This document shows, piece by piece, positions 10,784 through 22,700 of a stretch of DNA of 64,000 nucleotides. How positions within the stretch are numbered: the first letter of the stretch is position 1; each line of letters begins with the position of its first letter. The stretch spans positions 11,599,487-11,663,486 of the forward strand of contig NC_031781.1 in NCBI RefSeq assembly GCF_001522545.3, read 5' to 3'. The position numbers were made by a program, and so were the translations under genes. The notes below the pieces were generated by a model that made no database searches, was not told the DNA's origin, and saw only the letters and a list, made by a program, of their open reading frames with translations. The DNA comes from Parus major. Taxonomy: Eukaryota > Chordata > Aves > Passeriformes > Paridae.

Positions 10784-13700
10784 CTACAGCTCCAGATGCA
10801 CCCCGCTGTAGGCCTTGTCCACTGTCCATTCGCCCGGGGCTCCGGCCCTAGCCCCCGCCTCAGACCCCGCAAAGCGCTCCATCTCTTGCTGGAACTGTTG
10901 CTGCCGCCGGCGGTTGGGGTCCACGTTGATCCAGTTGTTGGCGATCCACTTGGTGCCTTGGGTGACCAGGCAACCCCCATGCAGAGCAAAGTCGTCCAGC
11001 TCCCCTACCCAGCCTGCAGAGCAGAGCCCCATTAGACGGTGGCAAAGGAGGGCAGGCCCCGCTGGGACCACACAGGGACATACGGCCAGTCAACACCAAT
11101 TCCATCTCTCCTTCCTGCACTGCCTGCTTGGATTTGAGCTCAGATACATCTTACAGGAGTTACTTTTCCTGGCACCCCTCCATTTTAGCACCATCTCACC
11201 CTAGTGCCTACAAGGAATTAATCAGGCTCCCCAAGTGCAAAAGGCCCACTGCCTCCAATTCTCCACTCAGCACAACTGGCTCTCACAATCCAGATCACAG
11301 CATCTGTTTTTCTCAGCTCTTTTGGAAAAAAGAAGGCTGACACAGAAGAGATGGGTACTGCCACTAGAAGGCCTGTGGAAGCCAGAGGCTTCCAGCTGTT
11401 TTAGAGATTGCATTTCAGCAGTCCTAAATGACCTGTTTACAATGATCCTATCGTTTTTCTGTGGCAAACTTGCCTCAGCAGCCACTTTCCATTTAGGAAC
11501 AAATTGCTCATAAAAACACAACAGGGCTCTTCTCACAGGAGAGTGATGGTCTTGATATTATCATACAACAGCCCCAACACTGGTCTTGTGACCTCCTCTG
11601 TGGATTTTCTAGAGATGGAAACATGGGCTGCTCTCAGGGGACCTGAGATGCTACACTCCTTCCTCCCACCACAACTCAAAATCTGCCATGGAAACCCTCT
11701 GGAGCCATACTCACCAGCAGCCTTAAAGATTCATGTCAGTTCCCAGCCCGTCAGGGAAAACCACACTGCGCTTCATGACAAAAACAGCCTCAAGGACACA
11801 TCATGGGGCTGCGGCTGAGCTACAAAGCAGGCACTGGCCCCAAGCGTGGCATGGGGTGGCCCATGTGTCCTCATGCTGCAGAGCTGATGGCCGTGCCTTT
11901 GTCTACCTCCCCTCCCCACCCCTTTGGGCAACACCACATCAGTGACACATTCTGAATTGCAGACCAAGTTCCAGCAGGAGTTTCAGCTTGCACAGCAGGA
12001 TGGAAGGCAGCTGGTGATGGCGAGTGCAGCCAAGGTCTTTGTTTGCTAGCTAGTCCTGTCCCCCAAAGACATCAGGAGCCACTGACCTACTGCCTGTAAA
12101 CAAAGGCCTTTCAGAGTCAGGAAGCTCCTACTCAGCTGGTGACAAAAAGACTCTACAGTTCCCGCTAGCTGGCAGCTACCACCCTTTTTTTGGCTGTTCT
12201 TTGAGCTCCCAGCTGCAGCAAGGAGATGATTGCTGTCACCTACTGCAGTCCCACCCCTCCCAAAAGCTCAGTTTTGAAGTGAGCTTGTACCTTCTCCATC
12301 TGACAGGTAGTTGTACCAGAAGACAGCAGTGCCTTGCTGAGGTTTCACTCGCAAATTGCCCTTGTCACAGTTTTTCCGAGTATCTCGCAGGTCAATGTCA
12401 TTCTGGATCAAAGACTGGAGAGAAACCATAGGGAAGATGTCACAAACAGGGCTGGAACAAGGCATATGCATTGGGTTGTCCTGCTCCTCACCCTTGCCTG
12501 AGAGTCTCAGCATGGCTTAATGTTGATGCAGGGGCTTTCATAACCCACCTGGAGCAACCAGTTTCAGGCCCCAGGAGGTTCATAACCTGTTTCTGAGCAA
12601 ATGCCATTTCTTAACACATTTCCTGACACCTCACACCTCTGAGCAGGGAGAGCTGAGCTGTCAAAGCCCTGCCCCTCCTCCCCTGTCCTCAGAGGAAAAA
12701 GACTCTAAGTGGAGCATGGTTTCCCCAATGCTCTAGCTACAAATGGTAATGCATACCAACTAAAGGCACCAGACCCCTTCTGCAGCCACAATAAATTCAA
12801 AGAGGGACTCAGAATCCCCAGGGGTAACATGTAGTTGAGGTTCATTTACCATCTCCTCGTAAGTCCTGTTATCAGCGATAGGAAAGACTGTTTCACCTCC
12901 TCCAGTCACATTGTTCAGGTAGAACAGCACGGTCACATACCTGCAAGACAGAGGCTGTCAGAAGACACACCTGGAGCAGAAGGAGATGCACACGGGCTGT
13001 CCATGCCCTGCCTCTCCACCATAAACACAGTGGCTCCTCCAAGACATCACATGGCACAAGATTTACACTATCAGCTTTTCTCCAAGAGTAACACAAGGAC
13101 AACAAAAACTCCTACCGAGAGTAGTGAATGCGCTTGTAGGCTCTGCTGGGGACGGCCCACCCACTCCATCTTCCATGTGTGGACCCACAGGGATTTGCTC
13201 ACCTCCCCTTTAAAACCCCTTCATGCCAGTGATGTCCTGAGCTGGTCTGTGAGCCTGCAACCTGACCACTGAGTCCCAGGTGAGATGAGATGAGGTGAGG
13301 TGAAATGGCTCCTCACACTCCTTGTCTTAACATGTTCAGGGCAGAGCTTACCGGCAGGAGGTCTCAAAGGGAGCGCTTTCATTGGCAACAAGCTTTGTGT
13401 GGCTGCAGGCAGTCTCAGGGAACACGGGGCCACTATCCATGTGGGCGTGGTAGTGCCCTCCTTGGTCATACCGGACAACCTGGAGGGGCTCGCTGTGCTC
13501 CACGATCTCGGGGGGCAAGCGAGTCAGGCGCATTACCCTGAGGAAGAGCAGAGCAGATGAGTGGAAAGCCACCCTCACCACAGTCAGCTGCTACCCCCAA
13601 GCAGATAAACCCAGAGAAAGAGAACCCCCTTCCCCAAAAGACCGGACAGACGGATGGGCTGCAGCGAGCATGCCAAGAGACAACCAGGTCCTTACTGTCT

Positions 13701-16700
13701 GTTGGACCATCAGCATTGGCTCAGAAAGCCCTCATCAAGGTTCATGAAAAAACAAAACAAAACCCAAGGAAGCATCTCTAGCAGGACTGCTCTCAGGAAG
13801 ACTTTGCTTGCTCAGCAAGATCCCTTTTGTGCGTGTCCCTGGAGCATTCATGTGCCATCTCATCACTTCTCTGGACTCCTGCACACCACCTACAGACCTC
13901 AGGGACAGTTAGAAAAGCAAAGGGCCCCTGCTGAGAGTGAATGAGAGACTAGCTCTAGGAAGTCTTGTCACCTAACTCACCTTTCCCTGTTGCTTTTTCA
14001 GCAGCCTCCCCCAGGGCAGAGGGGCACTGGAAGTGATCAAGGAGACCGGAGCCCTCCTGCTCTGGGATTTTTCCACTGCTACATCTGAGATCATCCCCAA
14101 GGCAAGCAGGTACGTCTTGAGACCTGCCAAAGAACACTCAGAGCTCTGAGAATCTGGACCGGTGAAACCCTTGGGGCAGGTGCAAGGAGAACGTGGCACC
14201 CGGGCAGGATGGCAAAGCCCCTGCAGGCACTGCCTGGTTCCAGGGAGGACCAAATCTCCTTCAGTGCTGTGTCTTCACATCCTCCTGACAGCAGCCAGCT
14301 GGAGAGCGTATAAGCTGAATGCTGATGCCTATGTGTGCTGGCTAGCTGGCACAGAGAAGGTGGCAGCCACAGTCTGCTCTAATCAAGGCAATATGTGATC
14401 CCATTTTCCCACTGGAATGCACTGAAGAAAAGGAGTGGCCAACAGCTGTTTTTCAGGGCTTGGGGACAGATTTTACCCACACATATTCTGGGTGAGGACC
14501 AGCACCACAAGAACAAGCGAGTCTCCAGTCAATTATCTGAAACTCACTACAACTACATGATTTAGCCTTCATGCTGGGTTTCAGCTCTTCCCAGTACCAA
14601 ATCTGAGATGAAGGGAAGTGTAAAAGGTTCTCCCATCTGCCATGAGCTGCCCTACAATATGTGTGTTCAGAGGATTAAACTATCTTGACTAGTTTAAGGT
14701 GAAGTCGTGCTTTTTAAAAAGTCAGCTCTGAACAGCAAAGACAGATTTCAGTGAAATGCATGAGTAACTAAAGCAAATGACAGTAACTGCTGGCACACAG
14801 ACAGCATTGGAAATGGGCAGTTTCTCCCAGTAAGCTCAGTTACTAATTAGAATGAATGATTTCATATACTGCCAAATCTTCCTGGTTTTATAGGGCTGTT
14901 CCCAAAAGTGAATAGAGATGCTGAAAGGCTTGATTTTTCTTTTTCCCTTTCCACAGGACAATACAAATTCTTGTTCTAATGAAAACCTCCTCTCTCCATT
15001 TTGTGTCTGTTTATTGCTCTTTATACTCCAATGACTTTTCACACAATTAGAAAGTGTGACTTAGCAGGTCTACCACTGCCTCTCGCAGCACACAGGTGAT
15101 GCTTGTGCCTACCCAAATCCAACCTCCCCTCAGCTGCCTGGCCCTTACCTTTGCCGAATGGCTCTCATGACCTGGTGTGCCCCCTCGCCCTGGTACAGCC
15201 AGGTGTGCTGGCTGTTGCGCACCAAGTCACTCATCTTCACTTTCTGGCTTCCCATGTACTTGTGGAAATCACGGATATTCAACTGCTTGAACTCCTCCAA
15301 ACTTAGCACACCTATGGGAACACAGGAAAAACCACCTGAGTCTGGTGCAGGTAATAGTTCTTGCATCCTGTACTTGGAGAAACACCAGCTGAGGGCTCTG
15401 CAGAAACTGCCTTCCTCACACACACCCCAGTCAGGGTCCACTGTGTCCACCACAGGCTGCACCCCTTCTGCCCATGATCATGGGCTCCAGCAATGCTCTC
15501 GCCTGCAGCAGAGGACACAGAGAAACCTGCCAAAGTGAATTTTGCAGGGTCACAACTGGGACAGGCAAAACACCATTTTAAACTTTAAAAAGCTCCTGAA
15601 ACACAAATCAATATATCAAAAGAGAGAAACAGACACTATAGTTTGGATATACACAAGAAAGTCTGTACCACCCAATGTCTTATTAGTTAGATATTTAAAT
15701 CAACATGTTTAAGGACAGAGTAGGACCTCAGACCACATTTTCTATATGATGTTGCAAGGCAATTAAGAAAAAGCCAAATCAAAAATAACCAGTACATTCT
15801 CCTGCATTTGTGTAATTGCAAAATATAAATGAGGAATACATGACAATATGGTCTTGTGTAAATAGAAATACAGAAAAGCAATAGGTATAAAGCAGTTTCT
15901 CCTAAAACAGGTGTTTCTTCTTTGCACTTAACTGGAATCAGCAAGGGTTGTCCTTGCCTTTGTCAGCTTCAGGAAAATCCTCACATTTGTTGTTTCCTCT
16001 TTCTGGAGAAGGGAAGCCTTGCACGGGTCTCTGATACCAGCATGCAGTGCACTGCCCTGGGCTGCCCACCACACACCATGGGCTGGGAGAGGAGGCACTC
16101 AGGCAGCAAACCCAGTGCCTCTGGGTGCCAGCTCTGTTCCCTGGGCACCAGCACCCCCTGGCAGGAGGAAGGACCAGCAACAGTGGTCAACCAGGGACAG
16201 CTCTTCAGGTGCCATATCCTCAGGTCATGACCAAATGATCCATTGTTATTACTTCTAGTGTCTCTCTGTCCCCACTTCCCCTTACTCCCCCACAGTCTTT
16301 GATGACGCAGTGCCACATCCAGGTTGTGACCTGGTCTCTCAGTGTCATGTACCAATCTAACAACAGAGGGAAGCAGCACTCTGGAAGCAAGGTCCTGCCA
16401 ATAGCCCTTTAACAGGACCTTTCATTTGTTAATGTCCAGAATGGTGGAAAAGCCATTGAGGACTCAGTCATACCCCTGCCAAGAATGCCATCAGCCTGGA
16501 GGAGAGTTGCACAGGGTGCCCTCCGGATATTTATGCATTCACACTGCTACTGCTTCAAGTCCAAAGCAGCTCCTCCTAGGCAGCTCTCAATGCCAGGTCA
16601 TTGGAAGAGAGTGTGTAGAGCTTGTGCATTCACTTAATTTGATTAGGAAATGGAGTGTTGCTTAATTGAGGCCACTCTAATTAGAGCAGTAGAGGTTAGA

Positions 16701-19700
16701 GTGTATGTCCGGACCAGCAGGAGCCCTTGGGACACCAGGGGCAGGAGGGGCAGAAGTGGCCTCATGGAATACAGAGAGGTCACAGCAGCAGAGTGGGGGG
16801 ACAGCGCCAAAGGCTGACAGACAAGATCACCCCCACCTCCACTTATTCCACTCTCCCCTCATAGTGATACAGGCCACTTGGCCTGCTGCAAAAGTCTCCC
16901 TGAAAGCAGGGGGGGAATGCAATGTGTATCTGAACATGTGCATCCCAGGTAACAAGCGCTCTGTAGTCAGAACCTGAGCAGTCTCTCAGACTAGGGGAGC
17001 GGAAGCACAGCCCTAAGATCCTGTTACAGCAGTGCATGAACCAAGGCTGGTGTGACAGTGGGGTGGGAGCGCAGAATTGTGGTCTGGTCCTGCTCCAGCA
17101 AGATCCAAGCCTAGGCAGTGGAACCAGTTAGCCACTACAGTGGTGATGCAGGGGCGGGAGTGCTGCATTTACTTCCCTAAGAAGATGTTTAGGGCAGTGC
17201 TACTTCCCTTCAAAGAATTCAGCTAGAGAAAAAAACCCTGGGCAGGGACATGGCTCTTGCCCTCCCCCAGCATGGCTGTGTAAGGTGTCCAAGGTACTGA
17301 TGGTGAAGGGATTCCCATGGAGCTGCTCTTACCATTCCCATCAGGATCAGCTTTGACTGCTGTGTACATCTCCCGGATGTTTTCAGGAGTCATCCACCTG
17401 CCGTTCCCAAGTCGGGTATGGGTCAACACCTGAAATTCATAAATGGATCAAAAAAACCCACTGGTTTCTTGCACTCCTGAGACCCTACAGATTCCCTGCA
17501 TGAGGCCTGGTGAGATCTCCTTCACAGCACATTAGCCAGACAGGCATTGGCAAACTACTGCAGAAAGACGATTGGAGTGAGAATCATCAGTGTTGCAAAT
17601 GAGCGCTGTTATTTCCACTTTAGGTCATGGCAAATGACCGCTGGGATTTGATTAACCAGCCCTGAGGTAGACAGAGCACAGCTGTTTTTTTACTTGTCTG
17701 AGGTAAGGGCTTGGAACAAAATTCTTGCCTTCAACATGTACAGAGAGATGCAGAAGCCTAAACAGCTCTCAGCAGGCTCTGACCTTCAGAGAAAGTAGCC
17801 TTGCCCTCGGCTGTCACTGGCACAGCTCCCCATACTCCACAGTACTCATGGTGCACAGGATGGCTCAGACTCCCAGCTTCACCTGAAATGGGAGCCTGAG
17901 GAGGGACACTGTCAGTAATTGTCCTGATGCACCCTGCCATACAGGACAAGGGTGCTGAAGAGCTATGGACAAGGGGCTTATTATCCCCCCGCCATGGCTC
18001 ATCAACAGAGGTGGCTTTGGTGGGGTGTGTGAATTCACACAGTAAGTTCCCCACAGGCTGCAGAAAGCAGGGCATACATGACAAACTCACTTCCCAGGAC
18101 ATACAGAAAGAGGCAACAACCCACAGCACAGGAACATTTTATCCAGCATATTCAAAACACATATGTTCTGCCAAGGACTGTTGCTGTCTCCCAATAGCAT
18201 GACAACTGTTGCACATTGACCAAGAAACTTCCATTTTGAAGGCCAGGACAAAATTTGAGGCATAAAATTAAGCAAATTGTGATTGGTATATCCTGGGGTC
18301 TGGCCCCACCCAAGCACATGAATAGTCAAGAGAGCATCTGACAAGGGGATGTGCCAGAGGGTCCCCAGCAAACCTTCCCCAGTCTGTCCCACATTCTACC
18401 TCTTTGAGCTGCAGCTTCCCATCCTGATTGTGATCCAGAAGATTGAAAATGTCCATCTGGCTGATTTCGATCATTTCCATGGCTTCCTCATAGTCCTCTG
18501 TTGGTAGGATCTGGCTCTTCTGCAGCCCCTTTAGCTTTGCCAGATGGACAATGAGCTTGCACTCCTCCTCTGTCAGGAAGTCAGGGATTTCTGCAGCAAA
18601 AGTGTGAGCAGCAACAGAGACTGAGGAACTGTTACAGTGGGATACCATGCTGGTGGCAGGAGACTCAGGAAAAAAAACAACAGAGGTAGAGGGGAAGTTT
18701 AGAAACTATCTAAGTCTGGGACATTTAAAAACATCTACCCTTCTACCAGAAGGGCCCTCAAAGAGCATACACTACACACTAGAGCTGCTGGAGACAGGTA
18801 TTTTTATAGCAGCAGTTCCTAAATGTTTGGATCCTGGGGTCAAGCCCTTAAACTCTCTCACAAATACCACAATGGACAAAGGAGTGAACAAACACATGCA
18901 TATCACTGCATATTACCATTTCAAAGGTGCCATGTGGATCACAGTCTGGGAACTGCTGCTTTACCGGAAGGGAGGCCAAAAATCTTTACAGTGGGCAGTG
19001 GTGATGGCCAGGGTTTCAGACTTCCCTGTTCTCATGTGGACAGGATAACACTTTGCACAAAACCAAATCCCTTTCAGGGGAGCATGGCACAGTGCTCTAC
19101 TGTGAAACTCAAACATAAAGGAGAAAAATTCTAACTTACTCACACTCATTCTCTTGATCCCCCATTGAAAGTGGTCTCCAAACGCAATATTAAAGAGGAA
19201 AATACTGGACATGGAGGATGCCAGGCTCCATACCCAAGTAGCTCCAGCTTTCACTTGCAGCACAAACCCAGCAGCAATCAGGCAATTCCACAATCCCAAA
19301 CAAATTAAAGCACAGAGAAATCCACTGATGACCACGAGACTAGGAGACTTCTAGCTGCATGCTACACTGGGCACACACTTGGAAAGCACTGGCAAGGTCC
19401 CACTGCATAGCACAGTTAGACTGTGGTCCAGGAGGTTCAGAGGATCCTCCTGGCTGGTGTCTGTCAAAGCTATGGTGACCTTGTTACCAGCTGCTGAGAC
19501 TTGAAAAGGGAAAGAAAAACCATCAGTGTAGGACAGGTTAAGTGCTCCTAGACCCAAGGTCTTGCTCTCCAAATTGCAGCTCCCTAGAGCTCCTGCAGGT
19601 ATGTGCCAAGGACACATTATAGATCAACTACAGCAGCAATCCTCAAATGGAGGGAAAAAATTAATTACTTTCATGACCTGAAATCAACCCTATCGGCTCA

Positions 19701-22700
19701 AGCTGTCAATAAGCAGTTGGCTTCCTGCTAAGCACAGAACAGAACCAGCCCTGTAGAAAAAGAACTGTTCCTGGGAAGCCCCAGGAACACAATGCAGCCA
19801 GCTGTATCCTTAACACACTCCAAGGAAACAATTTCCGCCACAGGCAGCACAGGGTCCTTGTGCCAGAGGATGCTTCGAGCTGGAGCTTCTACTGACCAGT
19901 TTGAATCTCATGGCACAGCACCAGGTCTAAATGAACCATGTGCACTGGCAACCAACGCCCCCAGTATTTCCAGTTCCCCAAACTGGGCTACAATAATGAT
20001 GGCTTATGGAACCTTAATTACATGCTGGAGGAAGGACAATTCCACTCTTCAGAGGTAGTAACAGGATTTCAGAATGAAGCAGGAATTCTGTTAACTGCAA
20101 AGTGTGTGGCCATGCAGGTTGCAAGGTGAGGGGGTTTCCAGCTGAGTGCTGCCAATCCCGTCTGCAAACAACTTGGTTCCACAGCTGTAAATTAGTTCCT
20201 CTCTGGCCCCAGCTCTCCTAAACAGTTAACTTGTGGCTGTGAGACCATCCTATCTCCCTGCCTGCTCAACAATAGCTCCAGCTAAACAAATGCCTCCTAA
20301 TTGACTTTAAGCAACACTTGATTGCTTTTACAAAAAACAAAAGAGAGGAAAACATTAGGGTTTATGAAATAATGACTAATCCTGGAGCAAGAGAAAGGGG
20401 ATGGGTTGGAGCACTGGTGTCAAACCGAGATTCACTGAAAGAGCTCCAAGACACATGGGCCAAGTCATTCATCCCTCCCCAACTGCCCTCATTTCCACAC
20501 CTGCTGATCTAAGCCAAACCCCTGCTAAAATACAAACAATCAGGGCCGCTGGCAAATGAAAATTGGAGCATTGTCTTCCCCATGAGGGCTCTGAAAGGGC
20601 CGCACTTAATGAGGATGGATTGACAAAGAGGTGGCTGGTAGGCTATAAAAGGCATTCCACAGTCAGGAGCAGTTCAGTCTGCAGTGTGCTGTTGGTTCAC
20701 TTGCTCCAAGCATGATCACGTCCCCTCGCAGGCACCCCTTGAGGTTGGGTGGCCTGTGGCTACTCGGTCTCCTGGCACGCCTGCTGCTCTGGGGCTCTCC
20801 AGGCGCCTGGGCAAGCTACCTGAGGAGATCCTCCAGCTGCATGACCATCCCACACCGCATGGCCTTGTGCTACGATATCGGCTACTCCGAGATGAGGATT
20901 CCCAACCTGCTGGAGCATGAGACCATGACAGAAGTCATCCAGCAGTCTTCCAGCTGGCTGCCCTTGCTGGCCAGGGAGTGCCACCCAGATGCTAGGATTT
21001 TCCTCTGCTCCCTCTTTGCACCGATCTGCTTGGACAGGTAAGATGTTTTTATGAGTTATTTCAGCTGTAACAGTTAACTCCCTGCAGGAGCACAACTACA
21101 TGTGCCTCCCGAGAGAAAATGCATTCAATGGGATCTGTGTGGTCCCCAAGAAGCAGCACTGCTGCTCTCGGCAAGGGACAATTGGATTACTCAGCATGGA
21201 ACAACCCTCTGAAAGCGAAACATGAGCATTTCATATCACAGGAGCAGAAATATGTTCCCTCCTTGGGATTCTACTGCTCTCTTACCCCAGGCACTGCTGT
21301 CACATGCCCTAGCCAGCCCCTCATACACTGCAGTAGCTGCTGGTAAACATCAGCTTCACCTCCTACCTCCTGTGCAGCCCCTCACCCCAGCTCCTAGCCC
21401 AAGTATATAGTTTCTCAGTTTCCCAACTGTTTCCCAACAGTTCCAGTAGCAGAAGGAAATCCCCAGCTTTGAGGTGCAGCTCTCAAAGTACAGAGCTGCA
21501 AAGGAAATTTGGTGTGTAATCAGGTACCTGTAAAGGTAAGCAGTCTTTGCACAACTAGAGAAGATCACTAAGGAGGTGAAGGGCTTCTGGCAACTTGCCT
21601 CATCCCTCCTGTCCTGAGAAATTCCTTGCATTCCTGGACTTGAATGTTCACAAAAAAGTCAAAGATCCCAAAACTGCCTGCTAAGCCTTCCACTCGGCTC
21701 TGTGCAGCAGCAGTGGTGCTAGGGCTTGACCCTCAGCCTCCTGCCAGGCACACTGAGGTGCTGAATACCCATCCCCTCCCCAGGCTCATCTATCCCTGCC
21801 GCAGCCTCTGCGAAGCTGTTAAGAGAAGCTGTGCGCCCGTCATGGCTTGTTATGGCTATCCCTGGCCTGAAATCCTGAACTGCAACAAGTTCCCTGCAGA
21901 TCATGAACTGTGCATTGCAGCAGTCTCCATGGATGAAAATTCCTCAAGCAAGAGAAGTAAGAGGTTTTTTTCTTTATGTATTTTCCCATACATAACACTG
22001 AAAGCTCAAAAGGATGATCCTATGACTTGTTTCTATTCTGCTTATTTCTGGTTTTAAGCTATATTTAAAAACAAAAAAAATTACAAATTCTAGTTTTATT
22101 CTCTCTGGGAACTGTGTCTAGAAAATTAGTGTAACATTGACTGTGGCTTGTTCCCCTCTCTGCTGTATTCATTAGCTCCCCGGGTGCCCTTAGACCCCAC
22201 AGGGCTTGGGGCAGGGGAAAGGAAAAGCTGCAAAGCCTCTGGCCCAGGCACAGTGGGAGAGCTCATGGAGTGCAGACTCCCAGCAGCGAGATGTGCTTCT
22301 ACTGGAGCTATGGAGCTGAAGCCTCGATCTTTCAGCTGTGTCTAGGGTTTAAAAACACACAAAAAGAAATGTTTTGCAAGCCTTCTCTCTAAACATTAGA
22401 AACATCATGAAGGGACATAAGCCTCTGCAGACATGAGTTACACTGGAAAAAAGTCTGTCTGAAGGACTCGATTAACACCCATATACTGATGAACACTGGG
22501 GGAGATTCAAGAGCAGTTAAGGGGAGAACAGACATTTCCACATAATTTCAGCATCACTGGATGGAGTCTGGCCATGTCATTAGTTTTGCTGTTTCATCCA
22601 AATTACGAGACCTTCATTAAGTATTTTCACTGATGCTTTAACATGCAGCAACTCACACAAGCCTGAACAAAGCATGACAAGTGGTGTCTGCCCCAGTCAC

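Noticed and set aside
8911..11035. Long open frames spanning the N gap at 9522-10236
   Set aside because: They are open only because Ns cannot encode stops. The real coding sequence is WDR6 exon 2 on the minus strand.
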